A stretch of DNA of 5,824 bases, from the NCBI GenBank assembly GCA_036402215.1, contig DASWTI010000244.1:1-5824 (forward strand), read 5' to 3'. This document shows, piece by piece, positions 1 to 4,283 of the stretch. The stretch comes from DASXTS01 sp036402215 (GTDB lineage Bacteria > Actinomycetota > Actinomycetes > Mycobacteriales > Pseudonocardiaceae). Every line of letters starts with the position of its first letter. The first letter of the stretch is position 1. The notes under the pieces are model-generated. The model ran no database searches, had not been told where the DNA came from, and saw nothing but the letters and a program-made list of their open reading frames with translations. The position numbers and the translations under genes are program-made.

Positions 1-345
1 GGCGCCGGCGCGGCCACCGCCGCCTGGCGGGAGCTGCTCGCGGAGTCCTGGGACCGGGGCAGCGCCATCCCGGCCACCGACACCGTGCGCCTGGCGGCGA
101 ACCGGCTGGCCCGGGAGCACGGCCTGGACGACGACGGCCGGCGCGGCCTGCGATCGCTGATCGGCGCCATCGAGCGCTCCTGGTACGGCGGGCCACGCCC
201 CGGGCCGGACCCGGCGATCGGCGACGCGCTGCGCCTGGTGCGGGAGAGCTTCCGCCGCAACGCCCCGCTGGCGCTGCGCGCGCGGCTCCTACCACGGTCG
301 GTGCTGCGCCCGACACGCCTGGACGAGGGCGACCAGGATCTCTGA
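1..345 (+). CDS. TgpA-like transglutaminase/DUF4129 protein, C-terminal 114 residues (5' end outside window)
   Basis: Reading frame 1 is open from the first base to a TGA at 343-345, so the start lies upstream. The visible part begins with a helical stretch containing AWRELLAESWDRG, then a helix-rich segment ending IERSWYGG, then a basic tail. This order (AWxEL...D.G..., then a helix closing in ERxxYxG) is how the C-terminal DUF4129 region of actinobacterial TgpA-type membrane transglutaminases reads. Family members have N-terminal transmembrane helices, an extracytoplasmic transglutaminase-like Cys/His/Asp domain and this C-terminal cytosolic region. None of the catalytic part is in the window, so the assignment rests on the C-terminal pattern alone. 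The role is probably at the cell envelope; the substrate is unknown. It converges on the DUF3040 gene across a long repeat-filled gap. A different DUF4129 protein is possible. Confidence 0.62.
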   Translation, partial: GAGAATAAWRELLAESWDRGSAIPATDTVRLAANRLAREHGLDDDGRRGLRSLIGAIERSWYGGPRPGPDPAIGDALRLVRESFRRNAPLALRARLLPRSVLRPTRLDEGDQDL

Positions 346-440
346 TCGATCACGCTCGGTGGCCGTCCAGCAGGATGTGACGAATCACTTACGGACTGCC
401 CGGAGGCCGCCGGAACCGCCGAACGCCACGCGCCCGGCCC

Positions 441-704
441 CCGTTCGGCCGAAGCCGGCGAGCACCGGCGCCCGGCAACCGCCTGGCGAAGCCCCCGCCC
501 CCCGCGCTCCGCGCAACCGCCCGGCCGAAGCCCCCGCACACCGCGCTCCGCACAACCGCCCGGCCGAGATCGCCGCACCCCGGGCTCCGCACAACCGCCC
601 GGCGGAAGCCGCCGCACACGGCGCTCCGCGCAACCGCCCGGCCGAAACCGCCGAACGCCCGGCGTTCCGGCAACCGTTCGGCCAACGCCCCGACCGCACA
701 ACCG
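441..704. repeat. Degenerate 39-bp C-rich tandem repeat, about seven copies
   Basis: A core CCGCCCGGCCGAAGCC (with variants) begins at 441, 479, 517, 556, 595, 634 and 674, giving periods of 38, 38, 39, 39, 39 and 40 bp. A partial copy (CACAACCG) follows at about 697. The middle four units are the most alike and share GCTCCGC(A/G)CAACCGCCCGGC. The unit starting at 506 is 56% C and 26% G on the + strand. Read as protein, the + frame would give a 13-residue RAPxNRPAExAAx repeat. Coding is not supported because there is no RBS and no third-position bias between units. Units vary too much for a CRISPR array and have no uniform spacers. This is best described as an intergenic minisatellite-like array of unknown function. 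Confidence 0.85.
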
Positions 705-777
705 CGCCTGTGGACAACCACCCCGAGCCGACCCAGAACTGTCGGCCCTCGCCCGTACAGTCGCAAGACCCCAGGGC

Positions 778-829
778 GGGTGGGGGCTAGGGATGGGTGG
801 GGGCTAGGGATGGGTGGCGGGCCAAGGAC
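778..829 (+). repeat. 17-bp G-tract tandem repeat with G-quadruplex potential
   Basis: Two exact copies of GGGTGGGGGCTAGGGAT lie head to tail at 778-794 and 795-811, followed by a degenerate third copy at 812-829. Each exact copy has 11 G, 1 C, 3 T and 2 A. Successive G-runs of three to five bases are separated by loops of one to three bases, which meets the usual G-quadruplex pattern on the + strand with more runs than needed. On the - strand the same DNA reads as C-rich, G-poor CCCATCCCTAGCCCCCA-type sequence, downstream of the DUF3040 gene. Folding is inferred from sequence only. Confidence 0.8.
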
Positions 830-877
830 GGACCTGGGGGCCAGAGATGGCGTGTGAGACCAGGGATGGGGGGGCCT

Positions 878-943
878 GGCTACGGTGCGATGAGCCGGGC
901 GAGCTGGGCGGCTACGCGCGCGATGAGCCGGGGTGAGCTGGGA
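878..943. repeat. About 33-bp direct repeat, two copies
   Basis: Copy 1 (878-909) and copy 2 (910-943) are adjacent and share GGCTAC, then GCGATGAGCCGGG, then GAGCTGGG. They differ by a 2-bp length change in the middle and a few substitutions. The sequence is unrelated to the 39-bp and 17-bp repeats to its left. No function is apparent. It lies in the stretch that a - strand transcript would enter after the hairpin at 958-989. Confidence 0.75.
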
Positions 944-957
944 GGCCGGGCATGAGA

Positions 958-989
958 ACGCCGCCCGCGGCGAGGTGCCGGGGCGGCGT
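958..989 (-). terminator. GC-rich hairpin after the DUF3040 gene, probable terminator
   Basis: ACGCCGCCC at 958-966 and GGGCGGCGT at 981-989 are perfect 9-bp inverted repeats with a 14-nt loop. The hairpin begins about 32 nt past the DUF3040 stop codon on the - strand. The bases after it on that strand (TTCTCAT) are only mildly T-rich, so it is not a classic U-tract terminator. Actinobacterial terminators often lack a strong U-tract. It could also work together with the C-rich RNA beyond it. Confidence 0.5.
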
Positions 990-1021
990 GGGTCTCGGTG
1001 CTGGCGAACCCTGACGTGGGG

Positions 1022-1414
1022 CTACTGCTCTTCGAAGCGGCGGCGGAAGCGGTCCTCCATGCGCTGGGTCAGCGAGTTGCGGCTGGCCGCCCGGCCCGCG
1101 GACTCAGGGGTCTGACCGCCGGTGACGGCGCCCCGGCCGCGGCTGCCGATGATCGCGATGACGGCCCCGGCGAACATCACCAGGAAGCCGAACACGCTGA
1201 TCACGGGTATCTCGAACGGCCGGACCGGCACCATGACGCCGACGATGAGCAGCACGAGGCCCAGCAGGAACAGGGCCGCACCCTGGAGCCTTCGCCGTCG
1301 CGACGGTCCACGCATCTTGGCGCCACGTACGGTCGACGCGAACTTGGGGTCCTCGGCATAGAGCGCCCGCTCGATCTGCTCGAGCAGCCGCTGCTCGTGC
1401 TCGGAGAGTGGCAT
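1022..1414 (-). CDS. DUF3040 domain small membrane protein
   Basis: The 130-residue protein starts MPLSEHEQRLLEQIERALYAED, the hallmark N-terminus of the actinobacterial DUF3040 family, whose function is not established. An amphipathic N-terminal helix (about residues 4-20) is followed by a basic stretch (R39-R42). Two transmembrane helices follow at about residues 43-62 and 69-90, then a polar, arginine-rich tail of about 40 residues. The layout suggests both termini in the cytoplasm (positive-inside), which is an inference. The ATG at 1412-1414 is supported by a GGAGGAGG-type Shine-Dalgarno sequence at 1419-1427. The stop is TAG. The methyltransferase gene lies 130 bp upstream on the same strand. 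That gap contains this gene's own promoter-like sequence, so it is probably transcribed separately. Confidence 0.93.
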   Translation of the reverse strand: MPLSEHEQRLLEQIERALYAEDPKFASTVRGAKMRGPSRRRRLQGAALFLLGLVLLIVGVMVPVRPFEIPVISVFGFLVMFAGAVIAIIGSRGRGAVTGGQTPESAGRAASRNSLTQRMEDRFRRRFEEQ

Positions 1415-1450
1415 GGCTCCCTCCTCCGGCCGTCAGCAGTCAGTCATGGA

Positions 1451-1482
1451 ATGCCGCTGTGACGGCATCTGTGTTCAGGATA
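1451..1482 (-). promoter_or_regulatory. Candidate -10 box and overlapping inverted repeat upstream of DUF3040
   Basis: On the - strand TATCCT (1477-1482) fits the actinobacterial -10 pattern TANNNT. No good -35 is visible. A transcript would start near 1470. Immediately downstream is a perfect 6-bp inverted repeat, ATGCCG (1451-1456) and CGGCAT (1463-1468), with a 6-nt centre. It would lie at about +2 to +20, where a repressor would block RNA polymerase or where the RNA could fold. The role as operator or hairpin is inferred. Confidence 0.4.
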
Positions 1483-1544
1483 CGAGCTTGCGGGGGATCG
1501 GACTACCCGGTCCGGCACCCGTCTTGTCCCGGATCGGCCAGCGG

Positions 1545-2297
1545 CTACCCCAAGTCAGCGATTCCGGACGGCCGCCGGGCCAGCGCGTGCAGCCGCGTGG
1601 CGATGTCCCGCAGCGGCGGCGTCACCGCCGCGACCAGTTCCAACTCCGCCAGCGCCTCGGCCGCGCCGGGGTTCGCGTCGAGCACCGCGCCCGGTACCAG
1701 GTCGGCGACCACACCGTGACCCTGGAGCAGCTCGACCCGGAGTCCGGCGGCGCCCAGCAGCGCGTCGAGCCGGACGCTGTCCAGCCTGCGGCGCAACCCG
1801 TCCGCGCCGCCGCCGGCGGTCGACCGGCCCTCCGGGTCGGCCAGCAGCGCCCGCGCCTCGGCGACCCGCCCGGCCATGGCCCGGGTGAGCACGGCGGCGA
1901 ACCGGTTGGCCACGAGCACCGAGAGCACCCCACCGGGTGCGGTGGCCACGGCGAGCGCCCCGACCGCGGCGTCCAGGTCGTCGACGACCTCCAGCACGCC
2001 GTGCGCCAGCACCAGGTCGGCAGCGCCAGGGGCGACCACGTCGGCCAGCACGTCGGTGTCGCCCTGCAGGGCCGTCACGCGGGCGGCGCAGCCCGCTTCC
2101 GTGGCGCGGCGGCGCAGCACGGCCAGGGCGTCCGGGCTGGGGTCCACGACGGTCACCGCGCAGCCGGACGCCGCCAGCGGCACGGCCCAGACCCCCGACC
2201 CGCCGCCCACGTCCAGCACCCGCACCGGCCGCGACCCGCGGTCCGCCGCCGCGGCGATCTCGCGCTCCAGCGCCCGGTACACCGCGTCGCCCCGCAC
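1545..2297 (-). CDS. Class I SAM-dependent methyltransferase, SmtA/CmoM-like
   Basis: The 250-residue protein has the Rossmann-fold methyltransferase motifs. Motif I, VLDVGGGSG, is at residues 27-35. The acidic end of strand 2, VTVVDPS, has D52. Motif IV is DLVLAHGVLEVVDD (94-107), followed by PGGVLSVLVAN (121-131). The HGVLEVV motif, the PGGVLS..N segment and the C-terminal EALAELELV...IATRLHALARRP resemble E. coli SmtA/CmoM, which methylates 5-carboxyhydroxyuridine-family tRNA wobble bases. By comparison the N-terminus is about 20 residues shorter, so the substrate cannot be assumed; small-molecule methylation is also possible. The GTG start (2295-2297) is forced by an in-frame TAG at 2307-2309. 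No Shine-Dalgarno precedes it, and a TAGGGT hexamer sits six bases upstream, suggesting a leaderless mRNA. It is divergent from the ParA gene. Confidence 0.85.
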   Translation of the reverse strand: MRGDAVYRALEREIAAAADRGSRPVRVLDVGGGSGVWAVPLAASGCAVTVVDPSPDALAVLRRRATEAGCAARVTALQGDTDVLADVVAPGAADLVLAHGVLEVVDDLDAAVGALAVATAPGGVLSVLVANRFAAVLTRAMAGRVAEARALLADPEGRSTAGGGADGLRRRLDSVRLDALLGAAGLRVELLQGHGVVADLVPGAVLDANPGAAEALAELELVAAVTPPLRDIATRLHALARRPSGIADLG

Positions 2298-2303
2298 GGG
2301 AGA

Positions 2304-2309
2304 ACCCTA
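2304..2309 (-). promoter_or_regulatory. -10 hexamer TAGGGT for a leaderless methyltransferase transcript
   Basis: On the - strand TAGGGT is followed by six bases (TCTCCC) and then the GTG start. The hexamer fits TANNNT. With a start site 6-7 nt downstream, transcription would begin at or next to the G of GTG, giving an mRNA without a leader. TAG of the hexamer is also an in-frame stop, so the gene cannot start further upstream. No clear -35 is visible. Confidence 0.6.
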
Positions 2310-2311
2310 CT

Positions 2312-2344
2312 GGTCGCCCACGGGTCGGCCCGGGTCGCCCACGG
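2312..2344. promoter_or_regulatory. Helically phased direct repeat in the divergent promoter region, candidate operator
   Basis: GGTCGCCCACGG occurs exactly twice, at 2312-2323 and 2333-2344, 21 bp apart or about two helical turns. A related GGTCGGCCCG lies between them, so GGTCG recurs at 2312, 2323 and 2333 on the same DNA face. The array covers the expected spacer/-35 zone of the methyltransferase promoter and lies about 42-74 bp upstream of the ParA -10 hexamer. Binding by a regulator is inferred; no known operator consensus was recognised. Confidence 0.45.
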
Positions 2345-2385
2345 CCCGCTCACCAGGGCGAGTGTGCCCGCCGCGGGACGCCCAA

Positions 2386-2391
2386 TAGGGT
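2386..2391 (+). promoter_or_regulatory. -10 hexamer TAGGGT for a leaderless ParA transcript
   Basis: TAGGGT is followed by GCAGGG and then GTG at 2398, the same six-base spacing as at the methyltransferase and Nei genes. The G-run touches the start codon, too close to act as a Shine-Dalgarno. TAG is in frame with the start. The -35 zone (around 2363-2368) shows no consensus. Confidence 0.6.
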
Positions 2392-2397
2392 GCAGGG

Positions 2398-3261
2398 GTG
2401 CGAACGGTCGCTGTGCTCAGCCTCAAGGGCGGCGTCGGCAAGACGTCGGTGGTGCTGGGGCTGGCCGGTGCCGCGATGATCCGCGGCGTGCGCACCCTGG
2501 TGGTGGACCTCGACCCGCAGGGCAACGCGACCAGCGCGCTGGAGCCCGACGAGACGACGGCCACGCTGGCCGACGTGCTCACCAGCCCGACGCAGTCGGT
2601 GCTGCGCGCGGCGATCGGCACCAGTTCCTGGGACGACAACGTGGACGTGCTCGTCGGGTCCGAGGACGTCGAGGTGCACAACGCCCCGGACCCGGACCTG
2701 CGGCGGCTGCGGCGGCTGGCCACGGCGCTCGCCGCGGCCGACCGGATCGCCGCCGAGGAGGAGTCGCCGTACCGGCTGGTGCTGCTGGACTGCCCGCCCT
2801 CACTGGGACAGCTGACCCGCTCCGCGCTGGTGGCGGCGGACCGCGCGTTGCTGGTCACCGAGCCGACGCTGTTCTCGGTGACCGGCGTGCAGCGCGCGTT
2901 CGAGGCGGTGCACTACGAGCGTGAGCAGCACAACCCGGAGCTGCAGCCGCTCGGCGTGGTGGTGAACCGGGTGCGCACGCACCTGCTGGAGCACGACTAC
3001 CGGATCCGCGAGCTGCGGGAGATCTTCGGCCCGCTGGTGCTGCCGGTGATCCTGCCGGACCGCTCGGCGGTGCAGCACGCGCAGGGCGCCTGCGTGCCGG
3101 TGCAGCGCTGGGGCACGCCGGGCGCGCGGGAGATCTCGCTCGCCTACCAGGCGCTGCTGGCGCGGGTGCTGCGGACCAGCCGGTTCCGCCGCCCCGGCGC
3201 GGACGACGCGGCGGCGCCGGAGTACGCGGAGTACACGGAGTACGCCGAACAGGCGGACTGA
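2398..3261 (+). CDS. ParA/Soj-family ATPase (orphan, no parB partner in window)
   Basis: The 287-residue protein has the ParA/MinD deviant Walker A motif KGGVGKT at residues 10-16, with signature lysine K10 and catalytic-site K15. The switch I-like VDLDPQGN is at 36-43, and Walker B LVLLDCPPS at 127-135. The C-terminal NRVRT...RE and GTPGAREISLAYQALLARVL segments are typical of Soj-type proteins. Such ATPases dimerise with ATP, bind DNA nonspecifically and position cargo, usually with a ParB-type activator. No parB, parS-like site or replication gene is present here, so the partner and cargo are unknown. The GTG start places beta-strand 1 directly at the N-terminus, as usual, and an in-frame TAG lies 12 nt upstream. 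The last 25 residues form an acidic, tyrosine-containing tail with EYA/EYT repeats. Confidence 0.92.
   Translation: MRTVAVLSLKGGVGKTSVVLGLAGAAMIRGVRTLVVDLDPQGNATSALEPDETTATLADVLTSPTQSVLRAAIGTSSWDDNVDVLVGSEDVEVHNAPDPDLRRLRRLATALAAADRIAAEEESPYRLVLLDCPPSLGQLTRSALVAADRALLVTEPTLFSVTGVQRAFEAVHYEREQHNPELQPLGVVVNRVRTHLLEHDYRIRELREIFGPLVLPVILPDRSAVQHAQGACVPVQRWGTPGAREISLAYQALLARVLRTSRFRRPGADDAAAPEYAEYTEYAEQAD
3219..3245 (+). repeat. 9-bp tandem repeat encoding EYA-EYT-EYA in the ParA tail
   Basis: GGAGTACGC, GGAGTACAC and GGAGTACGC lie in tandem at 3219-3227, 3228-3236 and 3237-3245, with one substitution. They encode residues 275-283 as EYAEYTEYA, followed by EQAD and the stop. The repeat is in frame, so changes in copy number would only lengthen or shorten the tail. 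Confidence 0.85.
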
Positions 3262-3281
3262 CCGCCGAGCCGCCCCGGCGG
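3252..3281 (+). terminator. Weak hairpins at the end of the ParA gene
   Basis: Two mutually exclusive short stems overlap the stop codon region: GGCGG (3252-3256) with CCGCC (3262-3266), and CCGCCG (3262-3267) with CGGCGG (3276-3281). The loops are 5 and 8 nt. There is no T-tract. In DNA this GC-rich such stems arise easily by chance, so a terminator role is only possible. Confidence 0.25.
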
Positions 3282-3341
3282 CGTTCGGGTGCGCGGGGAC
3301 GGGTGCCAGGTCAGGCTGCGCGGGGGTGGGGCGTGCGGCGT

Positions 3342-3347
3342 TAGGGT
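3342..3347 (+). promoter_or_regulatory. -10 hexamer TAGGGT for a leaderless nei transcript
   Basis: TAGGGT is followed by GCGGGG and then GTG at 3354. The start is independently fixed, because the second residue must be the catalytic proline. The six-base spacing is therefore not an artefact of start choice. The stretch TAGGGTGCRGGGGTGC is nearly identical to that at the ParA gene. No convincing -35 is seen in 3315-3330. Confidence 0.6.
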
Positions 3348-3353
3348 GCGGGG

Positions 3354-4283
3354 GTGCCCGAGGGTGACACCGTCTTCCTGACCGGGCGCCGGCTGGACGA
3401 GGCGCTCGCCGGGCGGCGGCTGGTCCGGGCCGACCTGCGGCACCCGGCGCTCGCCACGGAGCGGCTGGCCGGGCTCACGGTCACCGGCGTGGGCACCGTG
3501 GGCAAGCATCTGCTGACCCGGCTGGACGACGGCCGCACCCTGCACAGTCACCTGCGGATGGACGGCTCGTGGCACCTCTACCGGCCGGGCCGGCCGTGGC
3601 GCGGCGGGCCGATGCACGACGTGCGGGTGATCATGGAGGTCGGCGACCGGGTGGCCGTGGGCTACCGGCTGCACGACCTGGCGCTGGTGCCGACGGCGCG
3701 CGAGGACGAGCTGGTGGGCCACCTGGGGCCGGACCTGCTGCACCCGGACTGGGGCGAGGCGATGGCAGCCGAGGCCGTGGCCCGGCTGACCGCGGACCCG
3801 GCGCGCGAGCTGGGGCTGGCACTGATGGACCAGCGGGTGATGGCCGGCCTGGGCAACCTGTACCGCGCCGAGGTGTGCTTCCTGCAGCGGGTGTCGCCGT
3901 GGGCCCCGGTGTCCGCGACCGATCCGGCGGCCGTCGTGGCGCTGGCTCACACGCTGCTGGAGCGCAACGCCTGGCGGCCGGAGCAGTCGACCACGGGCGA
4001 GCTGGCGCGCGGCGCGCAGCACTGGGTGTACGGGCGGCGCGGGCGGCCGTGCCGGGTGTGCGGCACGCGGGTGCGCACGGCGTGGCAGGGCGAGGCGGAC
4101 CGCCCGGAGCAGGAGCGGATCGTCTACTTCTGCCCGAGCTGCCAGCCGATGCGGCCGGCCCGGCGCAGCGGGGCCTCGGCGGCCGGGGCGGCGCCGATCA
4201 CGCCGACTCCGCCGCCCGGGCGGGCGACGGTCACCGCGCCGCGGGTGCCGACCAGGCGGCGCAGCCCGCGCAGCAGCGGGTAG
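3354..4283 (+). CDS. nei: Fpg/Nei-family DNA glycosylase, mycobacterial Nei2-like
   Basis: This base-excision repair enzyme removes oxidised bases and cuts the abasic site by beta/delta-elimination. The 309-residue protein begins MPEGDTV. Pro2 (Schiff-base nucleophile) and Glu3 are catalytic, and Lys51 in VGKHLL is the conserved lysine. HSHLRMDGSW (64-73) and the helix-two-turn-helix segment DQRVMAGLGNLYRAEVCF are family hallmarks. The zinc finger uses C233, C236, C260 and C263, with R255 in ERIVYFC as the probable finger arginine. The PEGDTV start and HSHLxMDGSW favour Nei2 over Fpg (MutM, MPELPEV). The finger spacing is C-x2-C-x23-C-x2-C, longer than the x16 of E. coli Fpg. After C263 a Pro/Arg/Ala-rich tail of about 46 residues runs antisense to the permease gene and is probably disordered. 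Confidence 0.93.
   Translation: MPEGDTVFLTGRRLDEALAGRRLVRADLRHPALATERLAGLTVTGVGTVGKHLLTRLDDGRTLHSHLRMDGSWHLYRPGRPWRGGPMHDVRVIMEVGDRVAVGYRLHDLALVPTAREDELVGHLGPDLLHPDWGEAMAAEAVARLTADPARELGLALMDQRVMAGLGNLYRAEVCFLQRVSPWAPVSATDPAAVVALAHTLLERNAWRPEQSTTGELARGAQHWVYGRRGRPCRVCGTRVRTAWQGEADRPEQERIVYFCPSCQPMRPARRSGASAAGAAPITPTPPPGRATVTAPRVPTRRRSPRSSG
4124..4283. other. 160-bp tail-to-tail overlap of nei and the permease gene
   Basis: The nei stop (4281-4283, + strand) lies inside the permease gene, and the permease stop (4124-4126, - strand) lies inside nei. The frames place third codon positions opposite each other, so both can keep G/C at the wobble position. The second zinc-finger cysteine pair of Nei (codons at 4131-4142) is antisense to the last few permease residues. 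The remaining 138 bp encode only low-complexity tails on both sides. The two mRNAs would be complementary over the overlap, and no separate terminators fit between the genes. Confidence 0.85.

Larger units (their letters stand above)
346..1021. other. Convergent intergenic region filled with tandem repeats; no convincing gene
   Basis: This 676-nt gap lies between the stop codons of two convergent genes. Frames stay open across 359-790 on the + strand and about 385-766 on the - strand. That is because the main repeat is 39 bp, a multiple of three, and free of stops. In the + frame (GTG at 359) there is no ribosome binding site, several third positions are A or T, and differences between repeat units fall at all codon positions, unlike neighbouring genes. 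The base composition switches: the left part (about 420-765) is C-rich on the + strand, and the right part (about 775-950) is G-rich on the + strand. A transcript entering from either side would therefore read C-rich RNA. Only a 4-bp inverted repeat (GTGA-CGAA-TCAC, 377-388) is seen near the left gene's stop. Confidence 0.7.

Noticed and set aside
441..704. CRISPR array
   Set aside because: The units are contiguous and degenerate without unique spacers, and no cas genes are present.
385..766. Two open - strand frames across the same repeats (Cys/Ala/Gly-rich)
   Set aside because: They arise from the stop-free 39-bp repeat in GC-rich DNA. There is no start signal and no recognisable domain.
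359..790. Open + frame of 143 codons encoding a Pro/Ala/Arg repeat protein
   Set aside because: There is no ribosome binding site, third positions are atypical, the repeat units vary without codon bias, and frames on the other strand are equally open. It was kept as a noncoding repeat array.
1499..1514. Terminator for the methyltransferase (CGGAC-N6-GTCCG)
   Set aside because: The 5-bp stem has no T-tract and is no better than chance in this composition.
1413..2924. Long + strand open frame (503 codons)
   Set aside because: It runs antisense to the methyltransferase and out of frame through the ParA gene. Its Arg/Gly/His-rich product is typical of a shadow frame.
2398..3261. A plasmid or chromosome partition locus (parABS)
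   Set aside because: No ParB gene and no sequence resembling the parS palindrome was seen in the window.
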